Of a DNA stretch of 5,225 nt, positions 1-4,628 are shown piece after piece. Where the stretch lies: NCBI GenBank assembly GCA_900752475.1, contig CAADVJ010000177.1:1-5225 (forward strand), read 5' to 3'. Made by a program: the position numbers and the translations under genes. The stretch's first letter is position 1. Every line of letters begins with the position of its first letter. Origin of the DNA: an uncultured Collinsella sp. Its GTDB lineage: Bacteria > Actinomycetota > Coriobacteriia > Coriobacteriales > Coriobacteriaceae. Under the pieces are notes generated by a model. The model made no database searches, was not told the DNA's origin, and saw only the letters and a list, made by a program, of their open reading frames with translations.

Positions 1-24
1 CGAGCGGGCCCCTGCATAGATTTT

Positions 25-59
25 GGAATAAAAGGGAGCCGCGGATGGAGTTCCGCGGC
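25..59 (-). terminator. Intrinsic terminator downstream of ndk
   Basis: A perfect 8-bp inverted repeat (38-45 with 52-59, 6-base loop) reads on the minus strand as GCCGCGGA-loop-TCCGCGGC and is followed by TCCCTTTTATT. It starts 42 bases after the ndk stop codon. The U tract is interrupted by Cs, so efficiency may be moderate. On the plus strand no T run follows the stem, so it serves ndk. A weaker 7-bp hairpin (78-84 with 93-99) just after the stop has no U tract and is probably incidental. Confidence 0.7.
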
Positions 60-101
60 GCCCAAGCCACACGCTAACAGCTTTAAGGAGTCAAAGCTGG
101 T

Positions 102-506
102 TTAGCCAAAGAAGCGCTTGATCTCAATCTCGGCGTTCTCCAGGCAGTCGGAGCCGTGGATCACGTTGGCGTTGACATCGACGGCAAAGTCGCCGCGGAT
201 GGTACCAGGAGCAGCCTCAAGCGGGTTGGTAGCGCCCATGAGGGTGCGCATCTTAGCAACAGCGGAGAGACCGGAAACGACCATCTTGACGACCGGACCG
301 CTCGTCATAAAGTCGCAGAGACCGCCAAAGAAGGGCTTGTCGGCCAGATGGGCGTAGTGCTCCTCGACGGTAGCGCGCTCGAGCGTGGTCATCTCCATGC
401 GCTCGATGACAAGGCCGCTGCGCTCAATGCGAGCAACGATCTCGCCGATCTTGCGGTCGCGCACGGCGTCGGGCTTAATCATGATGAAGGTCTTCTCGAT
501 AGCCAT
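102..506 (-). CDS. ndk: Nucleoside diphosphate kinase
   Basis: This cytosolic enzyme moves the gamma phosphate of ATP to other (deoxy)nucleoside diphosphates through a phosphohistidine intermediate. The 134-residue product has the usual length for a compact bacterial Ndk. The family residues are all in place: K11 in IMIKPDAV, Y51, R87, T93, R104, N114 and the catalytic H117 in NVIHGSD. The Kpn-loop region around G91-P95 is present. The ATG start is supported by GAAAGG (515-520) eight bases upstream. The gene sits alone, with its own candidate promoter upstream and terminator downstream. The argH terminator separates it from the arginine genes, so I see no functional link to them. Codon use matches argG and argH, with Arg as CGC or CGT. 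Nothing is truncated or missing. The identification is very secure. Confidence 0.98.
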   Translation of the reverse strand: MAIEKTFIMIKPDAVRDRKIGEIVARIERSGLVIERMEMTTLERATVEEHYAHLADKPFFGGLCDFMTSGPVVKMVVSGLSAVAKMRTLMGATNPLEAAPGTIRGDFAVDVNANVIHGSDCLENAEIEIKRFFG

Positions 507-570
507 AAAAGTAGCCTTTCAAGTAGGTTCGCGCGTGCCCAAGTCCCATTCCGGCACCCGCCTGGACTGC

Positions 571-599
571 ATCGTAACAGAGTTTTAGCTGCAGTTAAA
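571..599 (-). promoter_or_regulatory. Candidate ndk promoter
   Basis: On the minus strand TACGAT (576-571, four of six matches to TATAAT) is preceded by TG one base upstream, giving the extended -10 form TGTTACGAT. A weak -35-like TTTAAC (599-594) lies 17 bases further upstream. Transcription would start near 564, leaving a leader of roughly 58 bases before ndk. The -35 is poor, so this is a candidate only. Confidence 0.4.
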
Positions 600-684
600 C
601 AAAAAGCTGTTTATTGAAACGTTGCAATTTATTAAAGCGCTCCATATGTGTCACTTCTGTTTCGAAGCCCGATTAGAGTACCAT

Positions 685-725
685 CCGACCGCCCATCAAC
701 CGCATCGAACAGAGCAGGCGGTCGG
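685..725. repeat. GC-rich 9-bp inverted repeat between argH and ndk
   Basis: CCGACCGCC (685-693) and GGCGGTCGG (717-725) are perfect reverse complements around a 23-base spacer. A second, outer 8-bp inverted repeat, ACTTCTGT (653-660) with ACAGAAGT (772-779), encloses it. Neither strand shows a T run after the inner stem, so it is not a standard intrinsic terminator. It could be a structured RNA, a protein-binding site, a dispersed intergenic repeat or chance. The inner stem is clear; its function is unknown. Confidence 0.5.
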
Positions 726-802
726 TTGCCGCCCGCGAACGTAACCCCTTCACAACCTGCCCAAAGGTCCTACAGAAGTTCTCGACAAGCCCCTCCCCCA
801 TA

Positions 803-841
803 GCAACAAAATACGGGTGCCCACATCAGCAGGCGCCCGTA
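803..841 (-). terminator. Intrinsic terminator downstream of argH
   Basis: The stem pairs 812-821 with 832-841 (10 bp, one G-U, 10-base loop). On the minus strand it reads TACGGGCGCC, loop, GGCACCCGTA and continues into TTTTGTT. It begins about 50 bases after the argH stop codon and ends the arginine transcription unit, insulating ndk. Confidence 0.8.
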
Positions 842-891
842 AAGTGAAAACGATTTATCAATAAACGGCCAAAACGGCTTCAGCCAAATCC

Positions 892-2322
892 CTACTTTAC
901 CCCGTGGCCCATCTCGACGACCTTAGTCAGTGACCCAAACACACCCTCGTCAGCCACGAGCTGTGCCTCGGCGCGATCAAGCTGCACGGCAACAGCGGCA
1001 GGGGCGGTGCCGCCCTCGGTCGTGCGCGCGGCGACAATCGACGGGATGTCGAGCGCCTCGGTAATGTCGCGCTCAAAGAGCGGGCTTGCCTCCTGGAACA
1101 CCTCAAACGGCAGGTCCTCAAGATTGCAGCCGCGCTTCTCGCACATCAGGACCAGATGGCCCACCACGGCATGTGCCTCGCGGAACGGCAGGCCACGCTT
1201 GGCCAGGTAATCGGCAACATCGGTGGCGGCAAGGTGCCCCACGCCGCACTCGCGCGCCATGGCATCCTCGTTGACGGTCCAAGTCGAAATCATTCCGGCC
1301 ATAACCGACAGGCACTGCATGAGCGTATGGGCGGTATCGAGCGCGCCCTCCTTGTCCTCCTGCAAGTCCTTGTTATAAGCAAGCGGCAAGCCCTTCATGG
1401 TTACCAGCAGCTGCACCAGGTTGCCGTACACGCGACCGCTCTTGCCGCGGATAAGCTCGGCAAAGTCGGGGTTCTTCTTCTGCGGCATGATAGACGAGCC
1501 GGTGGAGTAGGAGTCTGAAAGCGTGATAAAGCCAAATTCGGAGCTCGACCACAGCACGATCTCCTCGGAAAGACGCGACAGGTGCATCGCCATGACGGAT
1601 CCGGCGTAATGCAGATCGAGCAGGAAATCACGGTCGGAAACCGCATCGAGCGAGTTGGGAATCACGCCCGCAAAGCCAAGTTCGGCAGCCGTCATCTGAC
1701 GATCGAGCGGATAGCTCGTACCGGCAAGCGCGGCAGCACCCAGCGGGCAGCTGTCGGCGGCATCAAAGGCGGCCTTCAGGCGTGTAAAGTCGCGCGCGAA
1801 CATCCAGGAATACGCCAGCAGATGATGCGACAGAAGCACGGGCTGAGCGTGCTGCATGTGCGTGTAGCCCGGCAAAATCACCTTGTCGTACTTCTTAGCC
1901 GCATCCACCAGCACATGGCGCAGCTCTAGATTGGCCTCCATGAGCTCCTTGGCCAGCGCCTTGACGCCCAGGCGCGTGTCGGTCGCCACCTGGTCGTTGC
2001 GCGAACGTCCGGTATGCAAGCGCTTGCCAGCCTCGCCGATGCGACGCGTCAGCTCGCTCTCGATGAACATATGAATGTCCTCATCGTTGATATCGAAGGT
2101 GAAGTTGCCGGCATCGATATCCTGTTCGATTCCGGTCAGGCCATTGGCAATCGCCTGCTCGTCCTCGGCACTGATGATGCCCTTGGCCGCCAGCATTTTG
2201 GCATGCGCCTTAGAGCCGGCGATATCCTGTTTATAGAGATGTTTGTCGACCGGCAGCGACGCGCCAAACTCCTGCGTGACCTCGGCCACGCCTGCCTCAA
2301 AACGACCACCCCAAAGAGCCAT
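892..2322 (-). CDS. argH: Argininosuccinate lyase
   Basis: ArgH splits argininosuccinate into arginine and fumarate, the last step of arginine synthesis; it is a cytosolic homotetramer of the fumarase/aspartase superfamily. The 476-residue product has normal family length. The conserved stretches are present in order: MALWGGRF at the N terminus, HTGRSRNDQVATD (103-115), GYTHMQHAQP (152-161) with T154/H155, GTSYPLDR (201-208) and the signature loop GSSIMPQKKNPD (275-286) carrying the catalytic serine (S277 by family alignment). A start 25 codons upstream (2397) is open, but the family N terminus and GAAAGGGG (2331-2338), eight bases before the ATG at 2322, fix the start given here. The extra residues (MKNRVSDMAYC...) do not resemble the family. 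The gene follows argG and a small gene on the same strand and is followed by its own terminator. Confidence 0.98.
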   Translation of the reverse strand: MALWGGRFEAGVAEVTQEFGASLPVDKHLYKQDIAGSKAHAKMLAAKGIISAEDEQAIANGLTGIEQDIDAGNFTFDINDEDIHMFIESELTRRIGEAGKRLHTGRSRNDQVATDTRLGVKALAKELMEANLELRHVLVDAAKKYDKVILPGYTHMQHAQPVLLSHHLLAYSWMFARDFTRLKAAFDAADSCPLGAAALAGTSYPLDRQMTAAELGFAGVIPNSLDAVSDRDFLLDLHYAGSVMAMHLSRLSEEIVLWSSSEFGFITLSDSYSTGSSIMPQKKNPDFAELIRGKSGRVYGNLVQLLVTMKGLPLAYNKDLQEDKEGALDTAHTLMQCLSVMAGMISTWTVNEDAMARECGVGHLAATDVADYLAKRGLPFREAHAVVGHLVLMCEKRGCNLEDLPFEVFQEASPLFERDITEALDIPSIVAARTTEGGTAPAAVAVQLDRAEAQLVADEGVFGSLTKVVEMGHGVK

Positions 2323-2368
2323 GGAACCGTCCCCTTTCTCCAAATACCAATACAAGCGCCCAAAGCAA

Positions 2369-2397
2369 TACGCCATATCGCTAACGCGATTTTTCAA
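2369..2397 (-). promoter_or_regulatory. Possible argH promoter with operator-like palindrome
   Basis: On the minus strand TTGAAA (2397-2392) matches a -35 element at five of six positions. It is followed after one base by a perfect 5-bp palindrome, ATCGC-GTTA-GCGAT (2377-2390). No good -10 lies at 16-18 bases; the nearest, CGTATT, is 19 bases away and weak. A palindrome inside a promoter spacer would suit a repressor site, but it could also be chance. If real, argH could be transcribed separately from argG. Confidence 0.25.
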
Positions 2398-2440
2398 CCG
2401 CTAGTTTTACACATTCCCCACCGTGTGCGGAGCCATGTAG

Positions 2441-2611
2441 CTAATTTGCAAAGAAGTGACGTGCCATGCACTTGGCGCCCAACGTCTCCCTCCGGATGTT
2501 GCCCTGCGAACCATCGATCCAGGCCTTCAGGCTCATAGGAACGTCCTCGACCTTTGCAGCATCGAACTCGGGCGCGAGGGCAAGTAGAGCATGCGCGATA
2601 GCATTGAACAT
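2441..2611 (-). CDS. Small protein of unknown function between argG and argH (56 aa)
   Basis: I do not recognise this protein. It starts MFNAIAHALLALAPEFDAAK and ends ...LGAKCMARHFFAN. The first 12 residues could form a short hydrophobic or amphipathic helix, too short for a clear transmembrane segment or a signal peptide with a cleavage site. The rest is polar, with a central W31 and DGSQGNIRRE (33-42). A clear Shine-Dalgarno GAGGAG (2620-2625) lies eight bases before the ATG, preceded by an AT run (2626-2636) that would keep the site unstructured. Most third positions are G or C, as in the neighbouring genes. It lies on the arg strand, 118 bases upstream of argH and downstream of the argG terminator-like hairpin. 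It has only three Arg residues and is too long for a typical leader peptide. I infer a real small gene, possibly made by readthrough from argG; a role in arginine metabolism is unproven. Confidence 0.6.
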   Translation of the reverse strand: MFNAIAHALLALAPEFDAAKVEDVPMSLKAWIDGSQGNIRRETLGAKCMARHFFAN

Positions 2612-2647
2612 AATGGATACTCCTCATATATATATAGGCGCAGAGCC

Positions 2648-2693
2648 GCCAAATTGATAGAAGGAGCCCCGCCGGACAACCCCGGCGGGGCTC
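2648..2693 (-). terminator. GC-rich terminator-like hairpin downstream of argG, weak U tract
   Basis: A perfect 12-bp stem (2664-2675 with 2682-2693, 6-base loop) reads GAGCCCCGCCGG, loop, CCGGCGGGGCTC on the minus strand. It is followed by CTTCTATCAATTT, which has few consecutive Us. It starts 153 bases after the argG stop and lies 53 bases before the small gene. The strong stem with a poor U tract suggests partial termination, letting some transcripts continue to the small gene and argH; it could also protect the argG 3' end. Confidence 0.6.
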
Positions 2694-2846
2694 GGACTCA
2701 GCCGCAGACGCGGCATCATATATGCGGGCGGAACGTAGGGGCCACCGATGTTAAGAAGTGTCAGCAAGCATAACGAAAGGTAGGGACCCCGTGCGCCCGT
2801 TATGTATCACGCGGATGGGCCGCGCGGATACCAAGGGAAGGAGGCG
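2694..2846. other. Untranslated region 3' of argG
   Basis: These 153 bases between the argG stop and the GC-rich hairpin hold no supported gene. Two small hairpins are visible: GCCGC-AGAC-GCGGC (2701-2714) and CGCGG-ATGGG-CCGCG (2810-2824). Neither has a U tract or another clear function. Confidence 0.5.
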
Positions 2847-4073
2847 CTAGGCCTGGGCGGCAGCAGAGCTGGGGCCCTGGACCTTTGCCCACGTCTTGAG
2901 CGACAGCGTATCGATCTCGATAAAGCCGGCGCTGGCCTTCTCGTCAAACGTGGTGTCGCGGTCGTAGGTAGCCAGACCGTAGTCGTAGAGGCTGAAGGGG
3001 CTCTTGCGGCCGACGACATGGCAGTTGCCCTTAAAGAACTTCAGACGGACAGTGCCGGTCACGAACTTCTGGGTATCGGCCATAAAGGCATCGAGCGCGT
3101 TTTTGAGCGGGCTGTACCACTGGCCGTTGTACACGGCGGTGGCCCAATCCTGCTCGAGCTTGATCTTGGTCTTGAGCAGGTCGCCCTCGACGCAGATGTC
3201 CTCGAGCGCCTTGTGAGCGGTGATGAGCGTCAGGGCGCCGGGAACCTCGTAGCACTCGCGGCTCTTAAGGCCCACCAGGCGATCCTCGACCAGATCGAGA
3301 CGGCCAAAGCCATTGTCGCCGGAGATCTTGTTGAGGGCGATAACGATCTCGGAGAGCTTCATCTTCTTGCCGTCGACGGCGACGGGCTTGCCGGCCTCAA
3401 ACTCAATCTCGGTGTAGGTCGGGGTGTCCGGCGTGTCCTCGGGGTTCTTGGTCATAACCCAAGCGTCGTCGAGCGGCTCGTTCCAGGGATCCTCCAGGTG
3501 ACCGCACTCAATGGCACGACCCCACAGGTTGTCGTCGATGGAGTAGGGGTTGTCGTTGGCACCCTCGGGAACCGGCACGTTGTGGGCGTGGGCATAGGCG
3601 ACCTCGTCGGGACGGCACTTTAGGTCCCACTCGCGAACCGGGGCGATAACCTTGAGCTCGGGGTCGAGGGCCTTGACGGCGGCCTCAAAACGGACCTGGT
3701 CGTTACCCTTGCCAGTGCAGCCGTGGGCGACGTAGGTCGCGCCAAACTCGTGGGCGACCTCGACAAGCTTCTTGGCAAGCAGCGGGCGAGACAGGGCGGA
3801 GAGCAGCGGATACTTATTCTCGTACATGGAGTTTGCGGCGATGGCTTTGGTCAGGAACTCATCGGAGAACTCGTCGCGCAGGTCGAGCACCTGGCAATCG
3901 AGAACGCCCAGGTCGAGCGCCTTCTGCTTCTTGGCATCCAGTCCGGTCTCTTCCTGGCCCACGTTGCCGCAGACACAAACGACATCGAGATTCTTCTCGT
4001 CCTGGAGCCACTTGACACATACGGATGTATCAAGACCACCGGAATATGCGAGAACGACTTTTTCCTTGCTCAT
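2847..4073 (-). CDS. argG: Argininosuccinate synthase
   Basis: ArgG joins citrulline and aspartate using ATP (released as AMP and pyrophosphate), giving argininosuccinate for ArgH. It is a cytosolic tetramer with an N-type ATP pyrophosphatase fold. The 408-residue product has typical length. Visible motifs are the ATP loop AYSGGLDTS (9-17), NKYPLLSALSRPL (86-98), HGCTGKGNDQVRFE (117-130), SIDDNLWGRAIECG (178-191) and GRKSP (355-359). The frame is open 17 codons further upstream (to 4124), but AAAGGA (4081-4086), seven bases before the ATG at 4073, and the family start KVVLAYSGG support this start. Arg residues are coded CGC or CGT at all 12 sites. The gene is preceded by a 206-base leader with terminator-like and alternative structures and by an Arg-rich leader ORF, which suggests attenuation by arginine supply. 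It is intact, with no missing residues. Confidence 0.98.
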   Translation of the reverse strand: MSKEKVVLAYSGGLDTSVCVKWLQDEKNLDVVCVCGNVGQEETGLDAKKQKALDLGVLDCQVLDLRDEFSDEFLTKAIAANSMYENKYPLLSALSRPLLAKKLVEVAHEFGATYVAHGCTGKGNDQVRFEAAVKALDPELKVIAPVREWDLKCRPDEVAYAHAHNVPVPEGANDNPYSIDDNLWGRAIECGHLEDPWNEPLDDAWVMTKNPEDTPDTPTYTEIEFEAGKPVAVDGKKMKLSEIVIALNKISGDNGFGRLDLVEDRLVGLKSRECYEVPGALTLITAHKALEDICVEGDLLKTKIKLEQDWATAVYNGQWYSPLKNALDAFMADTQKFVTGTVRLKFFKGNCHVVGRKSPFSLYDYGLATYDRDTTFDEKASAGFIEIDTLSLKTWAKVQGPSSAAAQA

Positions 4074-4113
4074 GGCTGTTTCCTTTCGCCCTTGGTAGCT
4101 AGTTAGAACATCG

Positions 4114-4139
4114 GTCAGTTGCAAGTCATTTCAAGGTCA
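4114..4139 (-). repeat. Three TGAC direct repeats with 11-base period upstream of argG
   Basis: On the minus strand TGAC recurs at 4139-4136, 4128-4125 and 4117-4114, exactly 11 bases apart; the first two units are TGACCTTGAAA and TGACTTGCAAC. The centre is also an imperfect palindrome, TTGAAA-TGAC-TTGCAA. The upstream side abuts TATATG (4143-4138), a weak -10-like hexamer without a good -35. Helically phased direct repeats are typical of some activator or repressor sites, such as OmpR/PhoB-type. They may instead be a chance pattern inside the leader RNA. The repeats do not match the ArgR box consensus I know. Confidence 0.35.
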
Positions 4140-4167
4140 TATACCGTGCAATATCAGGTTAAATAGC

Positions 4168-4214
4168 AAAAATCAGCACATACATGCCCTAGAAACATGC
4201 AGCAATGTCGTGCT
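4168..4214 (-). terminator. Terminator-like hairpin in the argG leader (candidate attenuator)
   Basis: On the minus strand the 5' arm GCACGACATTGC (4213-4202) pairs with the 3' arm GCATGTATGTGC (4187-4176). Pairs are 4176-4179 with 4210-4213, 4182-4185 with 4205-4208 and 4186-4187 with 4202-4203, with a small internal loop and one bulge. An extra A-U pair (4175-4214) closes the base, and TGATTTTT (4175-4168) follows. It lies between the Arg-rich leader ORF and argG, about 95 bases before the argG start, so termination here would shut off argG. The stem is imperfect, so I rate it as moderately likely. Confidence 0.55.
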
Positions 4215-4293
4215 TAAAACCCAACGACCTCAAAATGACTCTGTTGAGGCAATTCGCCCCATGCGGACAGAGACGATTGTTATCGTCGTCGGG
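4207..4293 (-). promoter_or_regulatory. Alternative RNA pairings of the argG leader (candidate arginine attenuator)
   Basis: Several mutually exclusive stems are visible in the minus-strand RNA. (a) GACGAT-AACA-ATCGTC (4287-4272) covers the last Arg codons and the stop of the leader ORF. (b) CTCTGT (4272-4267) pairs with ACAGAG (4244-4239), extended inside by GGGGC-GAATT-GCCTC (4260-4246). (c) CCTCAA (4249-4244) pairs with TTGAGG (4233-4228). (d) CCCGACGAC (4293-4285), spanning Arg codons, pairs with GTCGTTGGG (4228-4220) over 9 bp with one G-U. (e) GTCGT (4228-4224) pairs with ACGAC (4211-4207), which lies in the terminator 5' arm. A ribosome stalled on the CGA codons would block (a) and (d), freeing segments for (b) and (e), and (e) competes with the terminator. 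The complementarities are seen; the switching order is inferred. Confidence 0.5.
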
Positions 4294-4354
4294 AAATTGC
4301 GCGCTGGCGTCGGATGGCATTGTCTGCAGTGGTGATGATCGTTACGAACTGCAT
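4280..4354 (-). CDS. Arginine-rich leader peptide upstream of argG (24 aa)
   Basis: This 24-codon ORF begins MQFVTIITTADNA and ends IRRQRAISRRR followed by TAA. Six of its last ten residues are Arg. The Arg codons are CGA, CGC, CGC, CGA, CGA, CGA; four of six are CGA, which is absent from all 12 Arg positions of argG. A strong Shine-Dalgarno GAAAGGAG (4361-4368) lies six bases before the ATG. The stop codon is inside a 6-bp hairpin, and 206 bases with alternative structures and a terminator-like hairpin separate it from argG. Classical attenuator leaders (trp, his, leu, thr) have exactly this design: a short translated ORF loaded with codons for the end product. I infer that ribosome stalling at low charged tRNA-Arg allows argG transcription. 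I know of no described bacterial family for this peptide. An antisense 154-codon frame overlaps it but lacks start signals. Confidence 0.7.
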   Translation of the reverse strand: MQFVTIITTADNAIRRQRAISRRR

Positions 4355-4393
4355 CTGCCTCTCCTTTCACCTATCGCCGGGCGCAATTCTAAT

Positions 4394-4421
4394 ATCGTAA
4401 ACGGTACCTTTTCCTCGGTAA
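4394..4421 (-). promoter_or_regulatory. Candidate promoter for the argG leader
   Basis: On the minus strand TACGAT (4399-4394) lies 16 bases after TTACCG (4421-4416), a weak -35 with three of six matches. The -10 resembles the one proposed for ndk (GTTTACGAT here, TGTTACGAT there). Transcription would start near 4387, about 32 bases before the leader-peptide ATG. Another -10-like hexamer, TAGAAT (4391-4386), matches five of six positions but has no -35. A further candidate pair, TTGTGC (4485-4480) and TAATAT (4463-4458), would give a leader roughly 100 bases longer. Confidence 0.35.
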
Positions 4422-4628
4422 GCGGTTGTTTTTCCGTCTCCGTTTTCGATGGTCGCTATATTACGCTAAAGTGCCCGCAGCACAAGCGACAAATTCAAAT
4501 TTCTGAAAAGTTTTTTCATTACTTTGTGAAGCGTGGTGCAAATACGCTCCGTTCCTGCGAAAATACGCCCGACTACGAATTGATGGTTATAACGTCTGAA
4601 ACAATCTCGAAACGAAAGGCTCGCTTTT
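4422..4628. other. Divergent intergenic region between the argG leader and the HAD gene
   Basis: This AT-richer stretch has no supported gene. On the plus strand TATAAC (4588-4593, five of six matches to TATAAT) is a possible -10 for the HAD gene, giving a leader of about 30 bases, but no -35 is visible. The HAD ribosome binding site GAAAGG is at 4614-4619. An AT-rich palindrome AAATT-CA-AATTT (4491-4502) lies upstream and could be a regulator site. A 154-codon plus-strand frame (4205-4669) crosses the region and is rejected as a gene for lack of a ribosome binding site. Confidence 0.5.

Larger units (their letters stand above)
507..802. other. Intergenic region between argH terminator and ndk, no convincing gene
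   Basis: About 300 bases lie between the ndk start and the argH terminator. Besides the ndk ribosome binding site and candidate promoter, the region holds the GC-rich inverted repeat described separately. The short open frames have poor start signals: a 16-codon minus-strand frame starts at 645 (MERFNKL...) and a 32-codon plus-strand frame starts at 645, and neither has a good Shine-Dalgarno sequence. I found no tRNA-like cloverleaf on either strand. Confidence 0.7.

Noticed and set aside
156..617. 153-codon plus-strand open frame opposite ndk
   Set aside because: Mostly antisense to ndk, with no recognisable domain or ribosome binding site; a shadow of ndk codon bias.
661..730. Possible tRNA suggested by TTCGA motifs
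   Set aside because: The flanking bases do not form the 5-bp T-arm stem on either strand and no acceptor stem was found.
2626..2636. TATATATATAT as a -10 for the small gene
   Set aside because: A start seven bases downstream would place the Shine-Dalgarno upstream of the transcript, and the -35 match is poor; it more likely keeps the ribosome binding site unstructured.
2394..2657. 77-codon minus-strand frame (2394-2627) and 63-codon plus-strand frame (2466-2657) over the small gene
   Set aside because: Both overlap the 56-residue gene, which has the only good ribosome binding site; neither has its own start signal.
2802..3623. 273-codon plus-strand open frame opposite argG
   Set aside because: It lies wholly antisense to a well-identified gene, its V/G/L/D-rich product is typical of the reverse strand of high-GC coding DNA, and it has no recognisable domain.
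4401..4410. GGTACC within ACGGTACCTT, resembling part of a T-box sequence
   Set aside because: The rest of the T-box consensus, the specifier stem and a downstream terminator in the right order are missing; it is probably an incidental palindrome.
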